Shown one piece after another: positions 26,081-34,863 of a stretch of 64,000 bases of DNA. Source of the DNA: Gudongella sp046224405. GTDB taxonomy: Bacteria; Bacillota; Clostridia; Tissierellales; Tissierellaceae. Location: NCBI RefSeq assembly GCF_046224405.1, contig NZ_JBJXRK010000001.1, positions 404,824 through 468,823 of the forward strand. Reading direction: 5' to 3'. The notes beneath the pieces are model-generated. The model was not told the origin of the DNA and searched no databases. It saw only the letters and a program-made list of their open reading frames with translations. Position 1 is the stretch's first letter. Each line of letters begins with the position of its first letter. Position numbers and translations under genes: made by a program.

Positions 26081-26312
26081 AAAAAATCCCGTTCTCTAAA
26101 ACTAAGAGACGGGATTGCCGTGGTACCACTCAAATTGACATAAACTATGTCCACTCAAAGCCTTATCGCTGGCTAACGTTCCTCCTACTGCTATTTCAAA
26201 GGAAATCTCATTGGTCCTCTTCCCACCAGGCTTGAACATCGGGCTTCCACCGTCCCCAACTCGCTATATCAAGTAACTTAGTAGTACTCTCCAACTCATC
26301 GACTTAAAGTAT
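26081..26312 (-). promoter_or_regulatory. T-box riboswitch (arginine, specifier AGG) upstream of argH
   Basis: The minus strand carries the T-box core GAGTGGTACCACGG (26131-26118) directly before a terminator. Stem I starts near 26305 with GATGAGTTGGAGAGTA (kink-turn and AGTA specifier-loop strand) and has the apical GTTGGGGACGGTGGAAGCC. The specifier strand is GAAGAGGA between the pairing segments TGGTGG and CCAAT; placing the codon just before the conserved A gives AGG (26218-26216), an Arg codon. This fits control by uncharged tRNA-Arg of an arginine operon. The class is certain; the AGG register is my reading by hand, with GAG as the alternative. Confidence 0.92.
26083..26117 (-). terminator. 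T-box terminator
   Basis: On the minus strand AATCCCGTCTCTTAGTTTTA pairs back through AGAGAACGGGATT and is followed by TTTTT. Its left arm adjoins the T-box core with which the antiterminator would form. Confidence 0.9.
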
Positions 26313-26327
26313 TAATAATTGTTGCTA

Positions 26328-26355
26328 ATTATATCAAACTGGCCTTCAATGTCAA
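26328..26355 (-). promoter_or_regulatory. arg operon promoter
   Basis: On the minus strand TTGACA (26355-26350) and TATAAT (26333-26328) are perfect consensus hexamers separated by 16 bases, just upstream of the T-box leader. Confidence 0.85.
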
Positions 26356-26413
26356 GCAAAAATTTGTCAGACCAGATTAATTTATGAGTGCTTATCAGTT
26401 CCTTTAACAAGGA

Positions 26414-26445
26414 AACCACAAGCTAGGCCTAACCTGCTTGTGGTT
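26414..26445 (-). terminator. Hairpin after the subtilisin gene
   Basis: AACCACAAGC pairs with GCTTGTGGTT around a 12-base loop. It lies about 50 bases after the protease stop codon. The following U-run is poor on the minus strand, so it is only a possible terminator. Confidence 0.45.
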
Positions 26446-26497
26446 GCTTTTCTGTTGCCTTAGATGTGAAAACCATAGCTCCTAAAATCTCCAAAGA

Positions 26498-28231
26498 CTA
26501 CTTGACTTTAAACTCTGTATTATCACCTATACTGCCATTCCTGATTGATGCATCAACATAATATGTTCCTTTTGCTGATGTCTTAAGCAATCTGTATTTG
26601 AACACCACGCTTCCTGTTGAATCAGTAACACCAGTGTAGGAAGTTGCACTTCCCGATGGTGGAGTAACCACTACATTTACTGTTTCCCCAGGCAATGGGT
26701 TGGTTGGATCCTTAACTTCAGCTGTGATATAGACCCAGGTATTCCCGGAGTACTCCGGCTTATCAGTATCTACGGCTAGGCTTGGCTCAGCACCTGGCTC
26801 ACCCGGAATTGGTGTGAAGTAGGCATCCGCTGTAATGTCCTTATCCATGGTTACAGTTGTAACAGATTCTTTTACAATTGTTCCATCAATTTCCCACCTG
26901 TCAAATTTATTGCCTTCTTCAGGTGTCGCAGTAAGAGTAACTTCCTCACCTGAATTGTATTCATATGAACCTGCTGTTGGGACAGTTGTCCCTCCCCCAC
27001 TGGAAGTGATGGTCAGGGTATAGGTATCAGGAGTAACAGATCCATTATCACCTACCGCAAGATCTGCCCGCACAAGTCCAAATCCTTGATGTTCTGGTGG
27101 CAAGCCCAAACCATAAGCTGTTTCAGTGAGAATCCTTCTGACATCTGCATTTGTAAAAGAGGGATCACTTGCCCAAACCAAGGCAGCCGCTCCTGCCACA
27201 TGTGGGGAAGCCATGGAGGTTCCGCTCCAGCCTTCCTCATATTTGCCGTCAGGAACTGTGCTTTTAATGTTCACTCCTGGTGCAATCAATTCAACATCAG
27301 GTCCGGTGCTTGAAAAATATGCACGTTCGTCACTGCCGTCTGAAGCTGCTACTGCAATTACTGAAGCATACTTTGCAGGATAGCCTACAGTATCCTCAGT
27401 CCCCTCTACAGTCCCGGAGTTTCCGGCGGATGACACTATCAGTATTCCTTTGTTGTAGGCACTGTTGCAGGCATTTTCAAAGGTGGCTGAATAGGTGCTG
27501 CTGCCAAGACTCATATTTATGATTGAAATATCGCTCCGATTATAAACCCATTCAATGCCTGCCACTATTGCTGAAATCGATCCACTGCCGTTATCCCCCA
27601 AAACCTTTACTGCATAAAGATTTGCTGATGGTGCGACTCCAACCACTCCAATTCCGTTGTCCAGTGCCGCTATGGTACCTGCGACATGGGTACCGTGTCC
27701 ATTGACGTCATTGTATTGATCGTCACTCCTTAAGGTCAATCCCCTTAGGTAAAATCTCTTTCCACCTACTACCTCCAAATCTTCATGGTCAACATCAATT
27801 CCTGTGTCAAGAACCGCTACTCCGACGTCTGCGCCTCTGCTGGTAGTCCAAGTACCAAATGAATAGGTTTCATCTCCAAATACCCTGTCAATACCCCAGG
27901 GAACATCTTGTACCAGGGCATGAACCTCAGAATCCGGCTCAACATAGCTGACCCTAGGATTCTTGGCAAGTGCTGCCGCCTGCTGAGGTGTCATTCGAGC
28001 GGCAATCACATCTACTATGCTGAACTCGGCATAGATCTCCCCACCCAAGGCTCTAACAATTCCCTTGTTCTGCTCCCGTGCCGACATGTCATTGAAACCC
28101 ACAAGCACATCAACCTTTTCAACCGGCTCTGCGCTTTGTACCTGTCCCGTTCCCATGGATAACAGCATAAGGAGCACAACTAATATAACAGTTACCTTCC
28201 CATAATTTCCATTAAGTAAACTTCTCATCAT
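26498..28231 (-). CDS. Secreted subtilisin-like serine protease (S8)
   Basis: 577 residues from the ATG at 28231, chosen for the GGAAGGGG signal. A signal peptide (hydrophobic VTVILVVLLMLLSMGTG, cleavage near VQSA) is followed by an I9 propeptide inhibitor (about 40-105), then the S8 domain with Asp142 (VAVLDTGID), His179 (NGHGTHVAG) and Ser339 (GTSMASPHVAG). The C-terminus holds a bacterial repeat domain (GEEVTLTATPEEGNKFDRWE, 20 residues) and an Ig-like domain (about 480-577) that may bind the surface or a substrate. It is exported and probably digests external protein. It stands alone between the arg and ATPase operons. Confidence 0.94.
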   Translation of the reverse strand: MMRSLLNGNYGKVTVILVVLLMLLSMGTGQVQSAEPVEKVDVLVGFNDMSAREQNKGIVRALGGEIYAEFSIVDVIAARMTPQQAAALAKNPRVSYVEPDSEVHALVQDVPWGIDRVFGDETYSFGTWTTSRGADVGVAVLDTGIDVDHEDLEVVGGKRFYLRGLTLRSDDQYNDVNGHGTHVAGTIAALDNGIGVVGVAPSANLYAVKVLGDNGSGSISAIVAGIEWVYNRSDISIINMSLGSSTYSATFENACNSAYNKGILIVSSAGNSGTVEGTEDTVGYPAKYASVIAVAASDGSDERAYFSSTGPDVELIAPGVNIKSTVPDGKYEEGWSGTSMASPHVAGAAALVWASDPSFTNADVRRILTETAYGLGLPPEHQGFGLVRADLAVGDNGSVTPDTYTLTITSSGGGTTVPTAGSYEYNSGEEVTLTATPEEGNKFDRWEIDGTIVKESVTTVTMDKDITADAYFTPIPGEPGAEPSLAVDTDKPEYSGNTWVYITAEVKDPTNPLPGETVNVVVTPPSGSATSYTGVTDSTGSVVFKYRLLKTSAKGTYYVDASIRNGSIGDNTEFKVK

Positions 28232-28368
28232 TTTCACCCCTTCCATAACCCATTAAAAAAACATCCCATTAATTCTCTTTTAATATATATACCCTGTATT
28301 TAATGCAAATAGAAACACCCCTAACTTTAATTTAACAAAGTAAAGGAGTGCCTTATGTGTGCTTGTCT

Positions 28369-29244
28369 CTAACTATTTGACTTCCTGATGGCCTTGTAGC
28401 CTGAAACAACGTCATTAAGCTCCTCGGTTATTCCATTCTGTCTTTGGGTGCTGTATGAAAAATGCAGCTGTTCAAGCTTTTCATCAATATTCTTCTCCGC
28501 TGAGGTCATTGACTCTATCCTGCTTATATTCTCTGAAACCAGGGAGTAGCAAAAGCTTCTGAATAATGTAACAAAAAAATACTGTCTTATTATATCTGAA
28601 ATCAAGAGGTCCCTATCCATTGTAAAGGTTGGGATGCTCCTGGATTCCCACTTCATTTCCTCACTTAGAAATTTTCTGAAGTCAACCGGAAAGAGGACCG
28701 TACTCCTTTCACTATAGCTGGAGTGGGCCTCAGGCTTGCAATAGTGCAGCACAATGCTGCCGATATCTTCCTTGTTTCTCAAATCCTCTATTTCCAGCAG
28801 CAGCTTCTGAACAACCGATGTTATTCCGTCATTGGTCTGGGGTACAGGCAAGAGGCTGTAGATATCATATTCAGGCTCCAGTCTTTTGAAAATCTGCTGG
28901 CCTACTGCAATGATGATGTTCCTCCTGTCTGGTTGGACCCTTGATTTGGTGTAGTTTGTGATATTTTCATTAAAGCGTCCCGCAAGTCCATGGTCAGACC
29001 CAAAGACTATGTGAAGAGCTGACCCCTCCTGGGTCCTGATGCTTTCTGGTGGCCCTTCATCCTCTTGGGATAAAACCACATGGATAGCCATATCCAGAAC
29101 CTCTCGGTAGTTTCCGGAGGCTTCTGCAGCATTCTGGAACTGATGAATGTTCATGGACGCATGGGCCTTCATGGTCTTGACTATGGACTTCAGACTTTCC
29201 GCTGAATCAATGCTCCTCCGAAGATTCTGCAGAGTTTGCATCAC
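28369..29244 (-). CDS. atpG: N-ATPase gamma subunit
   Basis: 291 residues. The N-terminal LRRSIDSAESLKSIVKTMKA (20 residues) and the C-terminal SRIESMTSAEKNIDEKLEQL helix correspond to the two coiled-coil strands of the rotor shaft; the middle domain is divergent, as in N-ATPases. It is the last gene of the operon and overlaps atpA by 38 bases. GTG at 29244 and ATG at 29241 are both possible, and spacing from AGGAG slightly favours the GTG. Confidence 0.85.
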   Translation of the reverse strand: MMQTLQNLRRSIDSAESLKSIVKTMKAHASMNIHQFQNAAEASGNYREVLDMAIHVVLSQEDEGPPESIRTQEGSALHIVFGSDHGLAGRFNENITNYTKSRVQPDRRNIIIAVGQQIFKRLEPEYDIYSLLPVPQTNDGITSVVQKLLLEIEDLRNKEDIGSIVLHYCKPEAHSSYSERSTVLFPVDFRKFLSEEMKWESRSIPTFTMDRDLLISDIIRQYFFVTLFRSFCYSLVSENISRIESMTSAEKNIDEKLEQLHFSYSTQRQNGITEELNDVVSGYKAIRKSNS

Positions 29245-30751
29245 TGATCAACTCCTCTTCAATTCGCTGGGAAACCCTCTCCTTGAATTCTGACTTTATC
29301 TCCTCGCCAATCCTATCTGTTGACTCAATATGGCTCCTGAAATCATCAAATTCTCCAACGACATCCCTGACAAGCGTTTCCGCATCCTTGATTCTCTCAA
29401 GAGGTACCTGATCAAACAGCCCCTCTGTCAAGGCCAGGAATATTCCAATCTGCTCTACCACATCCACAGGAGAGAATTGAGGTTGATTGAACACCGCCCT
29501 TATCCTTTCACCTCTTGCAAGTATCTTCTTTGTCTCATCATCCAGCTTTGTGCCGAAGCTTGCAAAAATCTCAAGCTCCTCAAATTGCGAGAATGAAAGC
29601 TTAAGGTCATTGGTTATGCTTCTGTATACCGGAAGCTGGGTTTTCCCACCTACTCTGGACAGTGAATCTCCAATGTTCAGTGCAGGTATGTTACCCTTGT
29701 TGAATATTTTAGATGATACAAAAATCTGCCCATCCGTGATTGAGATAAGATTGGTTGGGATATATGCAGAAATATTCTCCGCCTGGGTCTCAATGATGGG
29801 CAAGGCTGTGAGACTGCCATCCCCAAGGTCCTTGGTCAGATGGGTTGAGCGCTCAAGAAGCCTGGAGTGAATATAGAATATATCCCCCGGGTAGGCTTCT
29901 CTTCCCGGTGGTCGCTCCAAAAGGAGTGACAGCTCCCTGTAGGCCCTGGCATGCTTTGTCAGATCGTCATATACAACCAAAACATCCTCGCCTTTTTCCA
30001 TAAAGTACTCCCCCATGGCAGTTGCAGCATAGGGTGCAATATATGCTAGACCTGGCGGATCATCAGCCTGTGCCACTATTACAATGGTGTGGCTCATGGC
30101 CTGGTTATCCCTGAGGGACTCCACCAGCTTTGAAATGGTCGATGCCTGTTGTCCGATTGCACAGTATATGCAAATAACATCCTTATCCCTTTGGTTGATT
30201 ATGGTATCAATGGCTATTGCAGTCTTGCCGGTCTGTCTGTCCCCAACAATCAACTCCCTTTGCCCTTTCCCGATGGGCACGATTGAATCCACCACCTTCA
30301 GTCCCGTCTGCAGGGGGCTGTTGACCGGGTCCCTGTCCAATATGGATGGTGCCTCCCTTTCTATGGGCAGCCTTTCAGATGAAGATATGGCTCCAAGATC
30401 ATCCAGGGCATCTCCCAAGGGATTTATGGCCCTTCCAATAAACTCATGGCCCACTGGAATCTCTGCCACATTGTAGGTCCTCTTCACGGTATCCCCTGAT
30501 CTTATGTGATTGTAGTTTCCCAAAAGTATGACCCCTACATTGTCAGTATCCAGGTTAAAGGCCATTCCCTTTGTTCCCTTGGGAAATTGTATCAGCTCCT
30601 GGTACTTGACCTTTCTCAGTCCCTTTACAATTGCAATTCCCCGGTCCAAGGAGACTACTTCACCCATCTCCTCCACCTCATACTTGTCAAGGTTATCTTC
30701 CAAAGCAATATCAACAAATTCACCGAATCTGGTTAATTGTTCTTTTATCAT
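29207..30751 (-). CDS. atpA: N-ATPase alpha subunit
   Basis: 514 residues, normal length. The N-terminal delta-binding helix region is followed by the Walker A GDRQTGKTAIAIDTI, then YCAIGQQASTI, and the alpha signature region PAINIGDSLSRVGG (here PALNIGDSLSRVGG). It forms the non-catalytic nucleotide sites of F1. It lies 17 bases after atpF in an operon lacking a separate atpH. Confidence 0.95.
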   Translation of the reverse strand: MIKEQLTRFGEFVDIALEDNLDKYEVEEMGEVVSLDRGIAIVKGLRKVKYQELIQFPKGTKGMAFNLDTDNVGVILLGNYNHIRSGDTVKRTYNVAEIPVGHEFIGRAINPLGDALDDLGAISSSERLPIEREAPSILDRDPVNSPLQTGLKVVDSIVPIGKGQRELIVGDRQTGKTAIAIDTIINQRDKDVICIYCAIGQQASTISKLVESLRDNQAMSHTIVIVAQADDPPGLAYIAPYAATAMGEYFMEKGEDVLVVYDDLTKHARAYRELSLLLERPPGREAYPGDIFYIHSRLLERSTHLTKDLGDGSLTALPIIETQAENISAYIPTNLISITDGQIFVSSKIFNKGNIPALNIGDSLSRVGGKTQLPVYRSITNDLKLSFSQFEELEIFASFGTKLDDETKKILARGERIRAVFNQPQFSPVDVVEQIGIFLALTEGLFDQVPLERIKDAETLVRDVVGEFDDFRSHIESTDRIGEEIKSEFKERVSQRIEEELISDANSAESSEEH

Positions 30752-30768
30752 TGCGAATTGCCCCTTTG

Positions 30769-31521
30769 CTAATTCTTTGCCTCAATGGTCTTCAGGATGT
30801 TTATTTCAGTCTGTTCAAGATATTTTTTGAGACTGCTGTTCAACACATAGGACTCAAGCCTTAATTCATAGCCCATAACCAAATCCTCATCCACTGAGTA
30901 TCGAAGCTCCTTGAAATTCTTGAACTTTTCCTTTAAGGCTGCTTCCAAGGTGGCCTTCTTTTCCTTAGAGATCTCATCAGCACTTACAAATTCGAACTTT
31001 TCCTCCTGGAAGGAAATCTCAAAATCAGAGGCGGCCTCCTCCAGCTTGTCAATCTTGTTGAGAAAGGACTCAAAATACTCTTCCTCCAGGTCCTGGTCGG
31101 TTATATAGGACAGTATCTGCCTTGCAATCTTTACGGAATTCTGTCCAAGGCTGGTCTGAATCTCCCTTGACAGCCTGTTTTTGTCATCCTCGATCTCCCT
31201 TAAAAATTCCTCTCTTCTTCTGTCGGCTTCCTTCTTGTACTTTTCAAGAAGGTCTTCCTTCATGTCCTCAGCCTTTTTCCTGGCCTCCCTTATTGTAGCC
31301 TCCTCTTCAGACTCCAGCCTGGCCAGCTTTGCCTGGTATTCATCCATAAGGCTGTTGGCATTTGCCATTTTTTCTTCCGCTTCCCCCAGCAGCTGGTCTA
31401 TCTTCTGTTGCCTGCTTTCCATTACCTGGTTGACGGGCTTGTAGAAAATCTTCCTCAGAATCAGCAGAAGAATAAAGAAGTTGAATACTTGGGCTAAAAT
31501 TTCAAACCATTCTATTTGCAT
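30769..31521 (-). CDS. atpF: N-ATPase b subunit with delta-like C-terminal domain
   Basis: 250 residues, much longer than a usual b subunit (about 160). One N-terminal membrane helix (VFNFFILLLILRKIFYKPV) leads into a long charged coiled coil (30-165). Residues 178-241 read FVSADEISKEKKATLEAALK and on to YSVDEDLVMGYELRLESYVLNS, which aligns with the C-terminal domain of delta/OSCP (V.SA..LS, vD..L..G...R......S...L). Since no delta gene is in the operon, this protein probably acts as both stator stalk and delta. Position between atpE and atpA fits N-ATPase order. Confidence 0.88.
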   Translation of the reverse strand: MQIEWFEILAQVFNFFILLLILRKIFYKPVNQVMESRQQKIDQLLGEAEEKMANANSLMDEYQAKLARLESEEEATIREARKKAEDMKEDLLEKYKKEADRRREEFLREIEDDKNRLSREIQTSLGQNSVKIARQILSYITDQDLEEEYFESFLNKIDKLEEAASDFEISFQEEKFEFVSADEISKEKKATLEAALKEKFKNFKELRYSVDEDLVMGYELRLESYVLNSSLKKYLEQTEINILKTIEAKN

Positions 31522-31525
31522 GATA

Positions 31526-31792
31526 TCACCCCATAATCGCGTTCCAGAACGGATTGGCGAAAAGAAGAATCATGGATATTACAAAGCAGTAAATAGCCGT
31601 TGACTCTATCATTGCCAGTCCTACAAAAAGCGTTCTGGAGATTGTATTGGCCTCATCAGGCTGCTGGGCAATCGACCTCAATGCCTGTGCAACCGCATTT
31701 CCTTCCCCGATGGCCGGTGCAATTGACCCGATTGCTATTGTTAGTCCTGCCATCACAATGGATGTCATTCCTATAACCGTAATTGAATCCAT
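31526..31792 (-). CDS. atpE: N-ATPase c subunit, sodium-type
   Basis: 88 residues forming a two-helix hairpin. Helix 1 has PAIGEGNAV with Glu30; helix 2 has GLAMIESTAIYCFV with Glu63, Ser64, Thr65 and Tyr68. The ES-T--Y pattern is the sodium-binding signature known from Ilyobacter-type rings, and the additional carboxylate in helix 1 is the hallmark of N-ATPases. The enzyme is therefore expected to move sodium. It is four bases from atpF. Confidence 0.93.
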   Translation of the reverse strand: MDSITVIGMTSIVMAGLTIAIGSIAPAIGEGNAVAQALRSIAQQPDEANTISRTLFVGLAMIESTAIYCFVISMILLFANPFWNAIMG

Positions 31793-31804
31793 AACTCATC
31801 CCCC

Positions 31805-32470
31805 TTAATTTTCACTTGTAGCTGAAGCTATATAGACTGTTGCCAGTATGGCAAAAATATAGGCTTGAATAGCTCCAGTTAATATCCCGAACAACTGTAT
31901 TACCACTGGAAAGAAAAAGGGTACCACACCTAAGAGAATAATCACGATGACGCTAGTGCTCATAACATTGCCGTACAATCTGACTGCCAGAGAAACGATT
32001 CTTGAAAACTCGCTTATGATGTTGAATGGCAGCATTACAATGGATGGCTTTGCATATTCCTTAAGGTAGTTCTTTATTCCCAGGCTCTGTATCCCAAAAA
32101 AGGGAACTGCAAAGAACACATAAAGAGACAGGGCTATTGTAGTGTTTAAAGAGCCCGTTGGAGCATGGAAGCCCGGTATAATGGACAGGATCGTGGTCGT
32201 CATGATAAATATGAAAAGCGTGCTTATAAATGGCAGATACTTCCCCGGGTCCTGCTGGCTAACGCTCTTTATCTGGTTCTTCATGGTTATAAGGGTGGCT
32301 TCAAGGATGGACTGACTCTTGGACATGTTGTTTTCATCGGTAAGATTCCTGGTCAGCAGCAAGCCTGCCACTGTCAAAATCAGCATTGTCACCCATGTAA
32401 ACACCAGGGTGGCAGTAATCCTGACAAAGCCCCACTCAAAATATACTATGCTACTAGGATCAATGGACAT
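31805..32470 (-). CDS. atpB: N-ATPase a subunit
   Basis: 221 residues with about five membrane helices. The fourth carries the essential Arg in SLAVRLYGNVMS and the fifth GAIQAYIFAILATVYIASA includes the conserved Gln. It forms the ion channel facing the c ring. ATG at 32470 follows GAAAAGGAAAAGGAG-like purines. Confidence 0.93.
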   Translation of the reverse strand: MSIDPSSIVYFEWGFVRITATLVFTWVTMLILTVAGLLLTRNLTDENNMSKSQSILEATLITMKNQIKSVSQQDPGKYLPFISTLFIFIMTTTILSIIPGFHAPTGSLNTTIALSLYVFFAVPFFGIQSLGIKNYLKEYAKPSIVMLPFNIISEFSRIVSLAVRLYGNVMSTSVIVIILLGVVPFFFPVVIQLFGILTGAIQAYIFAILATVYIASATSEN

Positions 32471-32498
32471 ATTTCTCTCCTTTTCCTTTTCATATAGC

Positions 32499-32756
32499 CT
32501 AACTTTCCTTCCTTTTCACCCTCCAGGTCAAATAGGTCCTGGCCAATATTATCCCCAATAGTGCAAGGGGAATATTGTAGAAGCTGTCTCCTCGGATGAG
32601 GTACAAACCCACCAATAGGATTGCCATCCTGACAATCAGGCTTGCCAGCATAAATACCGCTGGATGCTTCATATCCGCCATTCGTTTGACGCTGAAGTAC
32701 AGCCCTCCAAAGAAGACAAATCCAAGCAAAATTCCTGTTATAAATGCTATAACCAT
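32499..32756 (-). CDS. atpR: N-ATPase AtpR membrane protein
   Basis: 85 residues, about three hydrophobic segments (VIAFITGILLGFVFFGGLYF, MLASLIVRMAILLVGLYLI, ALLGIILARTYL). The ATG at 32756 follows AAAAGGAAGTGA, which overlaps the atpQ stop; the longer frame from 32816 lies inside atpQ. AtpR is specific to N-ATPase operons and contains an Arg in helix 2 (here IVRMA), proposed to interact with the second carboxylate of the c subunit. Confidence 0.85.
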   Translation of the reverse strand: MVIAFITGILLGFVFFGGLYFSVKRMADMKHPAVFMLASLIVRMAILLVGLYLIRGDSFYNIPLALLGIILARTYLTWRVKRKES

Positions 32757-32760
32757 AGTT

Positions 32761-33060
32761 TCACTTCCTTTTATTGCTTTTTTCGTTGATCCAGCGCCAT
32801 GCATTATAGCACCCAATAATCAGCCCTGCGAACATAAGGGTAAGGGTCCAGGAGAAATTCACCTGGAATCTTTTGTCAAGATACAAGCCCAAGGCAACCC
32901 CAAGGAGGGTTGGTACGGTTACTGACCAGCCGATTATTCCGAAAACGCCCATGCCAAACATGATCTCCTTCCCTTCCTTTTGGGACCTTAGCCTGTGCTT
33001 TACATCATCCGATATCTTGTTTGCAAGCTCCTCTTCAGGGCTAGGTTTCTTCTTATCCAA
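32761..33060 (-). CDS. atpQ: N-ATPase AtpQ (AtpI-like) membrane protein
   Basis: About 99 residues with a charged N-terminus and two hydrophobic segments (VFGIIGWSVTVPTLLGVALG, 20 residues, and TLTLMFAGLIIGCYNAW), the AtpI/AtpZ fold. A TTG at 33060 lies eight bases after GGAG; a GTG at 33069 is the alternative. It stands in the Q position of atpDCQRBEFAG and probably helps c-ring assembly or magnesium supply, as proposed for AtpI/AtpZ. Confidence 0.8.
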   Translation of the reverse strand: MDKKKPSPEEELANKISDDVKHRLRSQKEGKEIMFGMGVFGIIGWSVTVPTLLGVALGLYLDKRFQVNFSWTLTLMFAGLIIGCYNAWRWINEKSNKRK

Positions 33061-33065
33061 AGCTA

Positions 33066-33443
33066 TCACTCCATTTCAGAGATTCTCTTCAGCGTTGCGA
33101 TTTCCATTCTGGACAATATCTCATTGGTGACTTTTTCTCTTTCGCTCTGTACGCTGAACTTCTCCTGGACTGCCTGGTTAAGCTTCTCCAGGGATTCTCC
33201 CCTTATGACCTGCTGGCATACCACATAAACCTTTTGCCCCTTCTTCACAAGAATTCCATAATTTATTGCGTAGTACTCCTCAGATTCACCAACAAGAAGG
33301 GTGAGTATTCCCGCCTTCAGGGAAGACACAAAATCGATGTGTCTGGGCAGTATCTGAAAATTCCCCTCGGTCCCCGGTGCCGTCAGGCTATCTATTTCCT
33401 TCTGAACAATGGTCTTGTTAGGTATTATTATTTCTACGTTCAT
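33066..33443 (-). CDS. atpC: N-ATPase epsilon subunit
   Basis: 125 residues. The N-terminal beta-sandwich (VEIIIPNKTIVQKEIDSLTA, GNFQILPRHIDFVSSLKAG with the conserved LP.H motif) is followed by a C-terminal helical hairpin. The ATG at 33443 follows GGATGAGGCCA and lies inside the end of atpD (26-base overlap), so the two are coupled. It is the inhibitory/rotor subunit. Confidence 0.9.
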   Translation of the reverse strand: MNVEIIIPNKTIVQKEIDSLTAPGTEGNFQILPRHIDFVSSLKAGILTLLVGESEEYYAINYGILVKKGQKVYVVCQQVIRGESLEKLNQAVQEKFSVQSEREKVTNEILSRMEIATLKRISEME

Positions 33444-34809
33444 TGGCCTCATCCACATTTCCTATCATATACAGGTCACTCTCCCTATAATCCTCAAATT
33501 CATCATTTAGTATCCTCTCAAATCCATCCAGAGAATCCTCAAGCTCCACAAACCTTCCTTCCATTCCTGTAAACTGTTCAGTGGTGAAGAAAGGCTGTGT
33601 CAGAAATCTCTGCAGCTTCCTGGCCCTTAGAACAGTATCCCTGTTCTCCTTTGAGAGCTCCTCTATTCCAAGCATTGCAATTACATCCTTGAGCTCGTCA
33701 TAGATTGCCAGGTTCCTTTTTATTTCCTGGGCTATATTGTAGTGCCTCTCCCCTACAATCCTCTTGTTCAGCATCTTCGATGTGGTATTGAGAGGGTCAA
33801 TGGCAGGATACAGGCCCTCGCTGGCCTTTTTCCTTGAAAGGATTATGGAGGCTGAAAGGTGGGAAAATATGTGGGTGGCGGATGGGTCTGTAAAGTCGTC
33901 TGCAGGTACGTACACAGCCTGGATGGAGGTTATTGAATTCGTCTTTGTGCTTGAAATTCTTTCCTGAAGCTCTGAAAGCTCACTGGAAAGCGTCGGCTGA
34001 TACCCGACCCTTGAGGGCATCTTGCCCATGAGGCCGGAAACCTCGGACCCCGCCTGGATAAACCTGAAAATATTGTCAATCAGCAGCAGAACATCCCTCT
34101 TTTCAACATCCCTCAGGTACTCTGACATTGTCAGCGCAGCATGACCCACCCGAAACCTGGCTCCAGGTGGTTCGTTCATCTGGGCAAATATGAGGATTGC
34201 ATTCTCAATTACCCCCGTTTCCCTCATTTCCCTGTATAACTCCTCAGCCTCTCTGGATCTTTCCCCGATTCCACAGAATACGCTGTAGCCCTTGCTCTTC
34301 TTGGCAGTGTTGTTGATAAGCTCAGTTATAAGTACCGACTTTCCCACTCCTGCACCACCAAAAAGCCCTGCCTTCTCACCTTTTGGCAATGGTGCCAGAA
34401 CATCTATTGCCTTTATCCCTGTTAGGAATATCTCATCTGAGGAGCTTCTCTGTGAAAATGACACAGGATCCTGGTGAATGGACCTAAGAGTGTCATCCTC
34501 TCTTTTTTCCGGATCCACAAGATTGTTCCCAAACACATCATACAAATTCCCAAGTGTCTGTTTTCCCACAGGGATCATCAGGTGGTCTCCCGTGTCCCAT
34601 ATGGGGTCATTCCTGGCAAGCCCCGCCGTGAATGTCAGGGCAATAAGCTTGACAGTTGTCGAGTCAACATGGGAGCTGACCTCAAAAATCATCTCCTTGT
34701 CCTCCCCTGCCACGACCTTGTTGTTTATCTCTGGAAGCCTGTTCTCAAAAACAGCCTCCACGACGCTACCCCTTACTGTCTTCACATATCCCTCATTCAT
34801 GGTCGGCAT
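33418..34809 (-). CDS. atpD: N-ATPase beta subunit
   Basis: 463 residues. Walker A is GGAGVGKSVLITELINN, with GERSREAEELYREM and LLLIDNIFRFIQAGSEVSGL (20 residues; the catalytic beta signature). Three in-frame starts are available; the ATG at 34809 is best spaced from GAGGTG. The gene opens the operon, as expected for N-ATPases, which begin with D rather than with B. No clear promoter or terminator separates it from the dehydrogenase gene upstream. Confidence 0.95.
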   Translation of the reverse strand: MPTMNEGYVKTVRGSVVEAVFENRLPEINNKVVAGEDKEMIFEVSSHVDSTTVKLIALTFTAGLARNDPIWDTGDHLMIPVGKQTLGNLYDVFGNNLVDPEKREDDTLRSIHQDPVSFSQRSSSDEIFLTGIKAIDVLAPLPKGEKAGLFGGAGVGKSVLITELINNTAKKSKGYSVFCGIGERSREAEELYREMRETGVIENAILIFAQMNEPPGARFRVGHAALTMSEYLRDVEKRDVLLLIDNIFRFIQAGSEVSGLMGKMPSRVGYQPTLSSELSELQERISSTKTNSITSIQAVYVPADDFTDPSATHIFSHLSASIILSRKKASEGLYPAIDPLNTTSKMLNKRIVGERHYNIAQEIKRNLAIYDELKDVIAMLGIEELSKENRDTVLRARKLQRFLTQPFFTTEQFTGMEGRFVELEDSLDGFERILNDEFEDYRESDLYMIGNVDEANERRNNNT

Positions 34810-34863
34810 CCTCATCACCTCATTTCAATGGTATAGTCATTACCTACCCTATGACCGGAGCCT

